A stretch of 64,000 nt of DNA, taken from the NCBI GenBank assembly GCA_029990175.1, contig JARKIP010000038.1:29581501-29645500 (forward strand). Direction: 5' to 3'. Positions 23,990 to 35,063 of the stretch are shown here, piece after piece. The notes beneath the pieces were generated by a model. That model searched no databases and had not been told where the DNA came from. It saw only the letters and a program-made list of their open reading frames with translations. A program made the position numbers and the translations under genes. Source of the DNA: Petunia secreta (Eukaryota > Streptophyta > Magnoliopsida > Solanales > Solanaceae). Numbering within the stretch: position 1 is the first letter of the stretch; every line of letters begins with the position of its first letter.

Positions 23990-24195
23990 TTGTCAACATT
24001 CTCTCCAGATAACTTGAAGTGCTGCCTTGACTTGCAATTTATACTTGAAGTGTTTCTCCCGAGGGAACACTTGTAAATTTATAACGTGAAGTGTTGTCTA
24101 CTGAGGCCATTTTTCTAAGTTGTTCTTAAGTGGGGACAGAAAACCACAATCAAGGATAAGGAGGTACATGTAATGAAATTTTTTGAAATCCAATA
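23990..24195 (+). repeat. left arm of a ~200-bp inverted repeat flanking element J
   Basis: Read on the plus strand, it matches the reverse complement of 33565-33770 over about 200 bp (shared CAATTTATACTTGAAGTGTT, ACTTGTAAATTTATAAC, GAAGTGTTGTCTACTGA, AAGGATAAGGAGGTAC). By eye the arms agree at roughly 80-85%. Confidence 0.75.
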
Positions 24196-24794
24196 AACAC
24201 GAAAAATACCAGTATTTTTTACCTGATTTTTTGATACTTGGACTTTGAACTTTGAAAATTTTAGTTCAAAGTCTAGTTATAAAATACTTAGACTTTGCTA
24301 AATATGAAGTCCCAATAAAAATACTTGAAATTGAAAAAAAAAAATTAGTTAAAAAGTTCAAGTGTAAAATACTGTAACTAATCTTAAAAAATGAGCGATT
24401 TTTAAATCTGACTACTATTCAAAAGGTTCGGGTGCAAAGCAAGTAATGAAGTAAACAATGCTAAAATGTAGAGGGCATACATCGAGAAATGATGGGTGTG
24501 TATGGATTAGAAATTTTTACAGAAAAGTACAATTTTTAGAACATAATTATCAAACATAGCAACATTTTAACAAAATTACCCATTATAGACGAAATGAGAA
24601 GTTAATTACAAACATAGCAAAAACATAGCAATATTTTTCCATAATATACCAAATCCTTACATTCTTCCTCCTATTTCCCACACTATTACTTTTGCTCCTC
24701 CCATTTCTCCCAATTTTACTTTTCCTCCCACTATTTCCCCCAATTTCACTTTTACTCTTCCTATTTCCCCCAATTTCACTTTTCTGCATCCCAT

Positions 24795-24909
24795 CCTTAC
24801 TGTATCTTACTGTATCTCGATGTTTCTCAACTACCAGCTATCTTGTTTCTCATTGTATCTCAACTACCAACCACCTCGTATCTAACCGTATCTCGCCTAG
24901 CAATCACAT
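24795..24909 (+). repeat. TATCTC array of element J, left portion
   Basis: Phrases TGTATCTCAACTACCAACCA and CCTCGTATCTAACCGTATCT run into the gypsy insertion point and resume at 31708. Confidence 0.85.
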
Positions 24910-25658
24910 TGATGCAACCCAAATTGCATCGAGACCATTCACTCGAAGTCAAGCCAAAGATATACAAGACGCTCACCTACACTTGGTTTGGAGAGGCATG
25001 GATGATACGAGCTCGGGAGAGGACTTAAAGACAATGCATTGGAGCTCAATCCACGTGGAAACAGGGCAGGAAACAGTGCAGGAAGCAGGGGAGCAAAACA
25101 GGGTAAAACAGGGGAACACCTGCTGAGCTTACTGACTGAAGCTGAACTTTTGTTCTTCGCGATCGCGTGCATCACTTCGCGATCGCGAAGAGGTAATATT
25201 TGGTCTACACTGTCGCGCCACTCAAAGCGCGATCGCGCCCCTCAGCATTTTAGTGTTCCACGCGATTGCATATATCCCTGCGCGATCGCGAAGAACACTT
25301 GAACAGCAGCGGACCAGAATCTAAGAAATATTGTAATGGGGAGCTATAAATGCCCCCTTTCATCATTTATTGCTACACACACTACTTTGAACACAAAACA
25401 TTAAATGAGCAATGCTCTTGAACCTTGTAACACTTTTGGCTTGAAATCAATTGGATGAATCCAAGTTGCTCTTCAATCCATCTTCGATCATTCTATTTGC
25501 TCGAGCCTCGTGTCTCTTGAGGATAGTTGCTTAGCGTAGGTGATTCTTTCCAATCGTTTGGGGTGTAACGGGACAAGTTCTTCGTTGCTACTCGAACTTT
25601 AGTGTGAGTCTCGTCTCGTTCCTTATCTTTTATCGCTTTCGTATTTTCGATTGCATTA
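24910..25658 (+). repeat. 5' LTR of gypsy element 1
   Basis: TGATGCAACCC start; end set at TTGCATTA, two bases before the primer site. It contains four GCGATCGC palindromes (25159, 25179, 25229, 25282) plus one mutated copy, and a TATA box. A reading frame from its start (DATQIASRPFTRSQAKD...) is the likely old C-terminus of pol, still open here. Confidence 0.95.
25345..25350 (+). promoter_or_regulatory. TATA box of the gypsy 1 LTR
   Basis: TATAAA in GGGGAGCTATAAATGCCCCC, repeated in the 3' LTR at 31394-31399. It lies 56 bp past the last GCGATCGC palindrome. Confidence 0.7.
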
Positions 25659-25660
25659 GT

Positions 25661-25672
25661 TGGTATCAGAGC
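25661..25672 (+). other. primer-binding site, initiator Met-tRNA
   Basis: TGGTATCAGAGC is complementary to the 3' end of plant initiator Met-tRNA, as in many plant LTR retrotransposons. It starts two bases after the LTR. Confidence 0.93.
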
Positions 25673-26887
25673 AAGGCTAGGGTTGCGTTCTTACGAACCC
25701 TCGTCCTACTCTTCGTGCTTGTCATCTTAGTTCCGTGTTTATTTTCATGTTCTTGTTCTTGTTATATTGAAAAAGAAGAAAAAAATTCAAAAACTTGAAA
25801 ACCCAAAAAAAAATTTGGTAGAAATCGCTTGTTGTTACGATTTTGTTGGTATTGATTATCGGAGATTGTTTGTTTACATAATCTCGACAATTGGGAACCA
25901 ACAAAACACGTTTTGGAGTTGAGAATCAAAAGTTGGAAAAATTGAACCCTAGGTTGAATATTTTGCAAAATTTGCTAGAACTCGATTGGTGTTGTGAATT
26001 CTTGCTTGTTTGGTATCGGGGTTTACTCCTTATAGTTTTTCCGTCATTTTGATACCACCATAACATCATTTGGAGTGTTGTAGTGAAAACCAAATTTTGT
26101 GGTTCTTGAAGGTTTGGAAATTTTTTGAAGAACTTGTCAAAATTCATTGAAGCAAGTTGTTTGTTGGTTGTTTGTTTGATAAAACCCAGTGGGGATTGTT
26201 TACTACAGTTGTGAACACCATTTGGAAGCTTGAAAAACTGAAATAAATTGAACTTGGGTTGTTTGTGTGCCAAAACTGCAGTTTTTCTGTCGAGTTTCTG
26301 GTTCTGCTGAACAGACCTGCACGCGATCGCGAAGGGTAACAATTTCCAGAATTTCCTGAACTGGGACAGAACGTTCGCAAAGCTATCGTAACAGTTTCCA
26401 ACCACCAAAACTCCCATAGCATCCTCAAATATGGTGAGTTTCTAGATCACAAACCAAAATTCATCCAATTCCGAATCCGTTTAGTGACGATTCGATCTTT
26501 GAATATTTGATCGCGTCACTTCCGGTTAGTACTTTGAGGGTAACACTTCTACCTAATTAGTACTAATCCATTGAGGGAATAGGATCCTCGTGCCTAGAAG
26601 GAGAGTAGAATTCAAAGAAGATTCGTAGTTAATTGTTTGGTTCAAGTGCGCACCAAATAGCTTAGCGTTTATCGAGTCCCATTGAATCCACTCTTCCCGA
26701 AGAGCATTTGGTTCTTGTATTTTGGTTTGATCATTGAGGAGGTTGCGCAACTACGAGGAGGCCATTGATCTCAAGCTTGTGTGAACCTAACCCCAACGTG
26801 AGTGAACCCGAGCGACAAACAAAAGTGAGGGAGTGAGTGAGGACTTTTACTCAAATCTCTTTTCTTGTTTTTGATTGTTGTAGGTAC
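25673..26887 (+). other. untranslated leader of gypsy element 1
   Basis: About 1.2 kb between primer site and gag, T-rich, with one more GCGATCGC (26323-26330). Open frames on the minus strand here have no known domain. Confidence 0.7.
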
Positions 26888-29287
26888 ATGGCGGAGGAGA
26901 AAGCAAAGAGTACCATTGAGGTTCCAACCGACGTCTTGGCTAGTTTGCTAGCCGAGGTGAAGGCCTTAAACCTTAAAATGGAAATCATGGAAAAGGAGAG
27001 GACCCCGAGTGTCCAAAAGGATGCCAATGAAGGTACTAGTGATGATTCCATCATGAAACCGGACCAATATGCGGAGTTAGTTCGTCGACAACGGTTGAGG
27101 GATGAGACTCTTGCTAGAGAAAGAATGTTGGGCAATCCCCAACCCCTGGGCAATCCCCTAGGAGATGTTCCATTCCTAAGGCCTCGGAGAAACATTGCAC
27201 CTCTTGAGCAAGTTGATGAAGCTCAAGAAGGGGAGGGCCTCGGACTTGATGATGATTACTTTGATGCTCCCTATCCAAATAGGAGAGCGATGAATGGAGG
27301 CCGAGGTGTAGATAGAGGTCGTGGGCGAGGTCGACGACCTCCAAGAGTTTACATGGGAAGAAACTTGGGAATGGAATATGATGATGTTGATGATAACTAT
27401 GGGGTTCAACCGGAACCGAACCGAGGGGATCGTGACACTAATCTCAATAGTGTCAAGATCACTATCCCTCCTTTCAAAGGGGCTAGCGATCCGGAAGCAT
27501 TTCTTGAATGGAAGGTCCAATTGGAGCGGGTCTTTGACACAAATGATATGACCGAGGAGAAGAAGGCCACTTATGCTATATCATCATTTGAGTCCTATGC
27601 CTCTACTTGGTGGGAATCCATCAAGCGATCAAGGAGAAGACTTGGGTTGCGGATGAACATCACTTGGGAAAAGTTGAAAGAAATTATGAACAACAAGTAT
27701 GTGACTCCCAAGTATCGACAAGAGCAACTCAAAAAGCTCTATGAATTGAAGCAAGGTTACAAGTCCGTTGATGAATATTTCAACGACTTTGAGAAAAACC
27801 GGATGGCTCTTGATATGGAAACGGAGGATGAGGAACAAGCTATCATCCGTTTCAAAAGTGGTTTGAGTAGGGAGATTGCCTCCCAATTGAGAATTCACAT
27901 CTTCCACTCCTTACAAGATGTTTGTGATGCCGCGGTTGAAGCCGAGAAATGGCTCAAAGAAGAGAAGGCTCCTCGCTATAGGAGTACTACCACTACCACT
28001 CCATCAACTCGCACCAAAGAATGGAAAAGCCCATATGCTAGTGGAGCAAGTGGGAGTCGAGAAGTGAAGAAGCCTTTTGAAAAGGCCACCCCGAGAAGCG
28101 ACCACAAAGAGGTTGGAGGTATTTCTAAAACTACTTTAAATACTCCTTCTTCTTCTTCTTTCCAATGTCATAAATGTAAGGGTTACGGACACTTTGCCAA
28201 AGAGTGCCCTACCCAGAAAACAATGATTGTGATGGATGATGGGTTGGTCTATGAGGGTGAAAGTGAGTCCGAGGGTGAAGTTGATGAGGAGAGTGAGGAA
28301 GTTGAGGGTGAGGAGAGAGCGACGGAGGGGGATGATCCTAATATGTTCCTTGTGGTGCGTCGCATTTTGGGAACCATGTTGAGTGAGGAGAGGGAGGATG
28401 AACAAAGGGAGAACTTGTTCCATGCCCGGTGTAGAGTGAAGGGGCAAGTTTGTTCCACGATTATTGACTCGGGTAGTTGTGCAAATGTGGTGAGACAATC
28501 CTTGGTCTCACAATTGAAATTGACTACCATTAAACACCCCAGTCCCTGCCGTTTGCAATGGCTAAGTGAGTGTGTGGAATTGAGGGTAGTGAAGCAATTC
28601 TTGATTAGGTTCAAGATTGGGAACTATCAAGATGAACACATGTTTGACGTGGTGCCCATGCAAGCTTGCCACCTTTTGTTTGGAAGGCCTTGGCAATACG
28701 ACAAACAAGTGGTTCATGATGGCCGGGCCAACACTTACACGGTTAGGCATGAGGGGAAAAGGTTTGTGCTTACACCTTTGACCCCAAAACAAGTAAGTGA
28801 AGACTATCGGCGCATGAAAGAGTTGAGGGAAGCGGCTAAGGCCAAGTCCCCGGTTGTGACCAAACCTTTGGCCGAGACTCCACCATCTTCCACCGGTCGC
28901 ATGTGTGCCATGATGCAACCGGGTGAGGTTTTGAAAGGTAATGATGGCACCAAGATGCTCATATGCCTAGTGCACAAAGGTATGGTTTTAAATTCCGAAA
29001 GTGATTATTTATCTAATCCTAACCCTTTGCCTAGTGCCATTGATAATGTTTTGAAGGTCTTTGAGGACATGTTCCCGGAAGAGATGCCGGATGGATTACC
29101 TCCCTTGAGGGGTATTGAACATCAAATTGATTTTGTCCCGGGATCTCAAATCCCCAACAAGCCGTCATATAGAAGCAATCCCGAGGACACAAGGGAGTTG
29201 CAAAAGCAAATTGATGAATTGCTTACAAAAGGCTTGGTGAGGGAAAGCTCGAGTCCTTGTGCCGTGCCCGTGATCCTCGTTCCATAG
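26888..29287 (+). pseudogene. gypsy 1 gag, protease and start of RT
   Basis: The ATG at 26888 (GTACATGGCGGAGG) is the first Met matching the family start. The order is an acidic/coiled N-terminus, a Gly-Arg-rich stretch, then the retrotransposon gag domain (PEAFLEWKVQLERVF ... YFNDFEKNRMAL ... LRIHIFHSLQDVCDAA). A CCHC knuckle CHKCKGYGHFAKEC lies at 28166-28207, and an acidic Glu/Gly-rich linker follows. The aspartic protease DSGS is at 28466-28477, and the RT N-terminus shows QKQIDELLTKGLVRESSSP. The frame ends at TAG 29285-29287, where the RT family has Lys (VPKKDG). Downstream sequence is in the same frame, so a single point mutation made the stop. Confidence 0.93.
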
Positions 29288-30841
29288 AAGGATGGCACTT
29301 GGAGGATGTGTGTGGATTGTCGAGCGGTCAACAAGATCACGGTAAAGTATCGACATCCCATACCTCGTTTGGATGATATGTTGGATGAGCTTAGTGGTTC
29401 TAGTGTCTTTTCTAAAATAGACCTTAGGTCCGGCTACCATCAAATCCGGATGAAACCCGGGGATGAATGGAAAACCGCATTCAAGACCAAGTTTGGTCTA
29501 TATGAATGTTTGGTGATGCCCTTTGGCCTCTCCAACGCACCTAGCACTTTCATGAGACTAATGAACCACGTGCTTAAGCCATTCATCAGCAAATTCGTGG
29601 TCGTCTACTTTGATGACATATTGATTTATAGCAAGTCAATAGACGACCATGTGGGCCACTTGAGCCAAGTGCTTGAAGTGCTACGAGCCGAAAAGCTCTA
29701 TGCCAACTTTAAGAAGTGTGCCTTTTGTGTTGAAAAGGTTGTCTTTTTGGGCTTTGTTGTTAGTGTCAATGGTGTGGAAGTTGATGAGTCCAAAGTTGAA
29801 GCCATTAGAGATTGGCCTACTCCTACCACCGTTTCTCATGTAAGGAGTTTCCATGGCCTTGCTAGTTTCTATAGACTCTTTGTTAGAGACTTTAGCACCA
29901 TTGCCGCACCACTCACCGAGTTGGTGAAGAAAGATAAACCCTTTGTGTGGGGAGAGCCTCAAGAGAGAGCTTTCCAAGAATTAAAGAGTAGGTTGAGTAC
30001 CGCCCCCTTGCTACAATTGCCCGACTTTGGGAAGGCTTTTGAGGTTGAATGTGATGCCTCAGGGGTGGGAATTGGGGGTGTTCTCATGCAAGAAGGGAAA
30101 CCCGTTGTCTACTTTAGTGAGAAGTTGAAGGGCGCAACCTTGAATTACTCCACGTATGACAAGGAGTTGTATGCCCTAGTGAGAGCTTTAGCCCATTGGC
30201 AACACTATCTATGGCCTCGGGAATTTGTGATCAAGAGTGACCATGAGTCACTCAAGCATCTAAGAGGCCAAGAAAAGTTGAACAAGAGACATGCCAAATG
30301 GGTGGAGTTCATTGAGTCCTTCCCTTATGTGATTCATTACAAAAGGGGTAAGGACAATGTTGTGGCCGATGCGCTTTCTAGGAAATTCGCTCTTGCTACC
30401 ACTCTCGCTTCTAGGCTCATGGGTTTTGAAAGTATCAAGTCGTTGTATGCTCATGACCCAAAGCTCAAGAGCATTCATGACGCTCTAGTGAGTGGGGAGA
30501 GAGTAGAAAAGTACCAATGGGTAGATGGCTACATCTTCAAGCATGGGAGAGTGTGTGTCCCCGAGTCCTCTTGGAGAGATGTGCTAGTTCAAGAAGCACA
30601 TTGTGGGGGCTTGATGGGTCACTTTGGGGTGGACAAGACTATGGCCATACTTAAAGAACAATTCCATTGGCAAAAAATGAGGCCTCTTGTGGAAAGATTT
30701 TGCAATTCTTGCTTGGATTGCAAGAAGGCTAAGTCTAGGTCCAACAACCATGGTTTGTACACTGACACCAAGGGGCGATGGCCCATTCCAAGTGTTGTCA
30801 AAGATCAACAACAATGCATATGTGATAGATTTGCCCAGTGA
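29288..30841 (+). pseudogene. gypsy 1 RT, RNase H and integrase zinc finger
   Basis: RT continues (WRMCVDCRAVNKIT; KIDLRSGYHQIRM) with catalytic YFDD at 29605-29616 and the LSNAPSTFMRLMN motif. RNase H shows VECDASGVGIGG, YDKELYAL, SDHESLKHL and NVVADALSR (about 30040-30380). The integrase HHCC region is intact (H...H...CNSCLDC, about 30597-30723). Right after KSRSNNHGLYT the DDE catalytic core is missing. The frame runs on out of phase and stops at 30841. Confidence 0.93.
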
Positions 30842-30993
30842 GTACAATGTATCGACTACTTTCAATGTTAGTGACTTGACTTCTTTTGATGTAGGTGATG
30901 ATACCTTGGAGGAGGACGCCTTAATTTCGAGGATGAAATCTTCTCAAGAAGGGGAGGATGATGCAACCCAAATTGCATCGAGACCATTCACTT
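30757..30993 (+). pseudogene. gypsy 1 pol C-terminus after the deletion
   Basis: In a different frame from the preceding ORF, PRGDGPFQVLSKINNN, IDLPSEYNVSTTFNVSDL and MKSSQEGEDD follow, the usual tail after the integrase core. The join near 30760-30770 therefore marks an internal deletion (about the length of the core, several hundred bases) plus a frame change. The frame enters the 3' LTR and ends at a TGA (30991-30993) where the 5' LTR has CGA. Confidence 0.85.
30944..30958 (+). other. polypurine tract of gypsy element 1
   Basis: CAAGAAGGGGAGGA lies immediately before TGATGCAACCC of the 3' LTR; it would prime plus-strand synthesis. Confidence 0.85.
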
Positions 30994-31707
30994 GAAGTCA
31001 AGCCAAAGATATACAAGACGCTCACCTACACTTGGTTTGGAGAGGCGTGGATGATACGAGCTTGGGAGAGGACTTAAAGACAATGCATTGGAGCTCAATC
31101 CATGTGGAAACAGGGCAGGAAACAGTGCAGGAAGCAGGGGAGCAAAACAGGTCAAAACAGGGGAACACCTGCTGAGCTTACTGACTGAAGCTGAACTTTT
31201 GTTCTTCGCGATCGCGTGCATCACTTCGCGATCGCGAAGAGGTAATATTTGGTCTACGCTGTCGCGCCACTCAAAGCCCGATCGCGCCCCTCAGCATTTT
31301 AGTGTTCCACGCGATCGCATATATCCCTCCGCGATCGCGAAGAACACTTGAACAGCAGCGGACCAGAATCTAGGAAATATTGTAATGGGGAGCTATAAAT
31401 GCCCCTTTTCATCATTTATTGCTACACACACTACTTTGAACACAAAACATTAAATGAGCAATGCACTTGAACCTTGTAACACTTTTGGCTTGAAATCAAT
31501 TGGATGAATCCAAGTTGCTCTTCAATCCATCTTCGATCATTCTATTTGCTCGAGCCTCGTGTCTCTTGAGGATAGTTGCTTAGCGTAGGTGATTCTTTCC
31601 AATCGTTTGGGGTGTAACGGGACAAGTTCTTCGTTGCTACTCAAACTTTAGTGTGAGTCTCGTCTCGTTCCTTATCTTTTATCGCTTTCGTATTTTCGAT
31701 TGCGTCA
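30959..31707 (+). repeat. 3' LTR of gypsy element 1
   Basis: 749 bp, the same length as the 5' LTR. About 15 substitutions against it, no indels seen. Two GCGATCGC sites changed (31278 region CCCGATCG, and the copy near 31311 is intact where the 5' LTR is mutated). Confidence 0.95.
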
Positions 31708-32045
31708 CACATCGTATCTCAACTACCAACCACCTTGTATCTAACCGTATCTCGCCTACCAACCACATCGTATCTCATCATATCTCACTGTATCTCAACT
31801 ACCAACCACCTCGTATCTAATCGTATCTCGCATACCAACCACATCGTATCTCGTTGTATTTCACTGTATCTCAACTACCAACCACCTCGTATCTAACTGT
31901 ATCTTGCTTACCAACCATATCATATCTCAACTACCAACCACCTCGTATCTAACCGTATCTCGCCTACCAACCACATCGTATCTCATCGTATCTCAATGTA
32001 TCTCACTGTATCTGCACTGCTCTGCACCGTATCTAACTATTTATA
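31708..32045 (+). repeat. TATCTC array of element J, right portion
   Basis: After the CACAT duplication, about six irregular units of TATCTCAACTACCAACCAC, CTCGTATCTAACCGTATCTC and GCCTACCAACCACATCG run to about 32045. They then grade into TGTTTCTRNACTG-type repeats. Confidence 0.85.
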
Positions 32046-32243
32046 GAAATATTTAGTTGTTTCTAGACTGTTTTAGCATTTGTTTCGTCCAGTTTGTGCG
32101 TTGTTTCTCACTGTTTCTAAACTATTTCACCTTTTTCGCATCATTTCACATTATTTTTTACATTTTATTTCGGACTTTTTCACTAGCTATTTTAGATTGT
32201 TCCAGCACTGTATCTGTACTATTTTTGCTCCGTATCGAACTGT

Positions 32244-32400
32244 ATCAAACTGTTTCTGCATCGTTTCAGGTTGTGTTCAGCACCGCATCAAACTGTTTCT
32301 GCACCATTTCAGGTTGTGTTCAGCACCGTATCAAACTGTTTCTGCACCGTTTCAGGTTGTTTTAGCATTGTATCAAATTGTTTATGCACCATTTCAAGAC
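32244..32400 (+). repeat. 43-bp tandem repeats, about 3.5 units
   Basis: Unit: ATCAAACTGTTTCTGCACCR followed by TTTCAGGTTGTGTTCAGCAC. It lies inside element J. Phe/Cys-rich frames of 102 and 123 codons over this block come from the repeat. Confidence 0.85.
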
Positions 32401-33564
32401 TGTTTCAACGTCGTTTCTAACTATTTCTACATTGTATCTAACTGTTTCTAGAAAGTTTTTGCTTTGTATCTAACTGTTTCTGCTTTGTATTAAATTATTT
32501 CTAAACTGTTTCAACATTATTTTCTCAAGAAAACGTCACTGTGTCGCCATTATCACTGCGTCGCCATCACTACAGCATCTCCAAAATAGCCATAGTAGCA
32601 ATTTCATTCGGCTACAACAACATCCTAAGTATACATCATCACTAGACAAAAAATAAGTTCTACAGTAAAAGCACAGCTGTTGGTCAAATAGTCATCTACC
32701 ACGTGGATCCACAAGTATACTCTTTCTGTTACACAACTTTAACACGTACTACCATACATCATAATTCCATGACCCCACATTTTATTATAATCTCTGTTTC
32801 CTTATAGCTTGACCACATTATGTTCCTTCCCTATTTTAATTTCTGATGATTAATATTCCAGAACAAATATCAGCTTCGATGCTGGAATTAATACAACCAA
32901 TGAACATTACCAATCACTCGTACTACTACAACTTCTCAGTACATTATGTTGTCTCTACCGTTATCAGTGCTCCATGGTTGGACTATTCTTGTGTTGTGAA
33001 AACGGCAGTGAAACGGGGGAGAGAGGGAGGAGCGACTGATGTCGATTTTCCGGCGAAACCTCGCCATTCGTTGCCACTTCGATTCCCTGGTTTCATTGCC
33101 TTCATCTGTCCCTTTTCTCTTTCATTTAGATCAATTTTCAAGTTCACTCAGGCAAAATGAGGGTCGACGGCGAGGAACAGAACTAGAGGACTACCTGAAG
33201 GAGTATATGAAGTGATATGGTGGTTGATGGTTCTGGTTGTTGCTATAATCCAGGATCTCGCTGGAGAATTTGGCGGTGTACGGTGGCGCGGGTGCATAGG
33301 CTGTTTTGGACGATGGGGAATTGGGGGAGGGTAGTTGTGGTGGTGTGGGGTTGAGAAATTGGGGGGGTGGGTTGGTAGCTTTGATTTTTCTTTTTTGATT
33401 TACCTAGATTATTGTAAAATATGCTAAAGAAGTATTGCTATGCCTTGTAATTTGAAAAATCTTGCTATTTTTTTTTACAATTAAGGGTGAAAATTTGTAT
33501 ATTTGTGTAAAAACCCTTATGGAATAAAATAGATATACTTTCTTTTTTGGTTATTGGATCTCAA

Positions 33565-33770
33565 AAAAATTTCACTACCTGTACCTCCTTATCCTTGGTT
33601 ATAGTTTATTGTCCCCACTCAAGAACAATTTAGTAAAATGGCATCAGTAGACAACACTTCAGTTATAAATTTACAAGTATCCCTTCAGGAGAAACACTTC
33701 AAGTATAAATTGCAAGTGCTGCCTGCAAGAGCACTTGCAGTTATCTAGAGAAAATGTTGACAGAGATAAT
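33565..33770 (-). repeat. right arm of the inverted repeat flanking element J
   Basis: Reverse-complement partner of 23990-24195; it begins about 50 bp outside the right end of J, whereas the left arm ends about 315 bp outside the left end. It could be two independent copies of a dispersed repeat. Confidence 0.7.
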
Positions 33771-35060
33771 ATATAATATAATATAATAATGCTCTAGTTT
33801 TCTCTTTGCAATGTACCAACTTGCGCTTAATTAGTTCTTTAATAATGGGAAATGATTCCACATTCCAACAGAAGGTATCATTATAGAAGTTCTCTTAAAG
33901 TGACCACAAAGCGATATTTGTACCTCTGTTTTTTATTATATAATCTCCAACTAATTTATCACTTAGAATCTACGCTAAATAAAGTTCACATATTCCCTTT
34001 TAACTTTATGAAGGTCCATATATGCAACTATGCAACCCAACAAAAATGTGATTATTTTCATCTTGTTAGTGTTAAGGAAAGATGAATTTCATTTATGCTA
34101 TGTACGTAATAATTATCTATGTTTAGAAATGATTTTTACTACTCAATGCCTAATGATATAGGAGAGGATTCGTGGGTTGGCTAATAAAATTTTACTCCTG
34201 GTGATCAATCATGAAACTTTCGTGGAAAAAAATTCATTATGATTTTACTAATTTGATTACCGACTTTTTACAACGCCAGTAGAAAATGATCAAGAATTTC
34301 AAAAAAGGAAGGCACTGTTGTATAAAAGAACCAATATTGGTTTGAGTCAACTATACTGAAACTGATAGGAACTATACCATTAATCGTAGTATCAAGTTCG
34401 ACAAAGGGAATGGGTAAATCCGTGATAAAGAGTGTTTTCCCTTTACTGGCCGTATGAGGCACGAGTTAAATTAGTGGCCAATGTGTTCCTGAATTTATAC
34501 CATAATTATTGGTAAAAAAGAACTTTGTGTACGTTAAAATAAAAAGTTGTAGTATGAAAATACATTGCATGTAAAGATGCTGTACTAGTAGAAATTTTTA
34601 TATAAAAAATAGTTGGCATCAATAGATGCTTTGTTACGAAAGGTATGTAGGACATGGAAAGGTTGTGATAATGGCCTAATGGCCACTCTCATGGACTACA
34701 TAAAACACTAAAGCCGCCTATCAGTTTCATACTGGGACAGGATAGACATGACTATAATGAAAGAAGCCAAAAGGGGTTTCGTTTATTGTGAATTTTAATT
34801 CCATCCTAACCTACGAATATTAGCTAATCCTCATCATATGCGTACATTATTTGATTTTTGGCCCTTAGCAATCGGAGATATCTTGGATGCACACTGAATA
34901 TAATTTAATTACTAGAGTGATAACATGGCATCTTATTTATCGAGTGGTTGTTTGTTTGAATTATATATCTAACTGAATGCATGTCTTAGGCCAAGAAATA
35001 ATGTCATTAACCCCGACCCCTGCACCAAAAAGAGAGTAAAGGTAAGAACATTTAAATCTT
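33771..35060. other. intergenic, no gene seen
   Basis: AT-rich, with frames of up to 77 codons lacking domains. A TATAATA-type run lies at 33770-33790. Confidence 0.5.
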
Positions 35061-35063
35061 AAA

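Larger units (their letters stand above)
24910..31707 (+). mobile_element. Ty3/gypsy retrotransposon 1, young but integrase-deleted
   Basis: Two 749-bp LTRs (TGATGCAA...TTGCATTA/TTGCGTCA) bound a 5.3-kb interior with an initiator-Met-tRNA primer site, gag, protease, RT, RNase H and a polypurine tract. A perfect 5-bp duplication CACAT lies at 24905-24909 and 31708-31712. I count about 15 differences between the LTRs (about 2%), so the insertion is fairly recent. The integrase catalytic core is deleted and RT has one stop. The element cannot be autonomous now; these lesions may predate or follow insertion. Confidence 0.95.
24510..33517. mobile_element. element J: ~2.2-kb non-autonomous element split by gypsy element 1
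   Basis: It starts GAAATTTTTACAGAAAAGTA and ends GTGTAAAAACCCT. The flanks TATGGATTA (24501-24509) and TATGGAATA (33518-33526) are a 9-bp duplication with one mismatch. The gypsy element with one CACAT copy accounts for 6,803 bp, leaving about 2,205 bp. Left part: CATAGCAAC-type subterminal repeats and a pyrimidine-rich block. Right part: TATCTC array, 43-bp repeats, a GGAGGGTAGTTGTGG-rich block, then AAGTATTGCTATGCC. Same design as K and I. Confidence 0.8.

Noticed and set aside
24692..25126. 144-codon frame
   Set aside because: A chimera: it starts in element J's pyrimidine block and crosses into the gypsy LTR; only the LTR part has meaning as an old pol tail.
32057..32451. Phe/Cys-rich frames resembling membrane proteins
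   Set aside because: Products of the TTTCTGCACC-type tandem repeats in element J.
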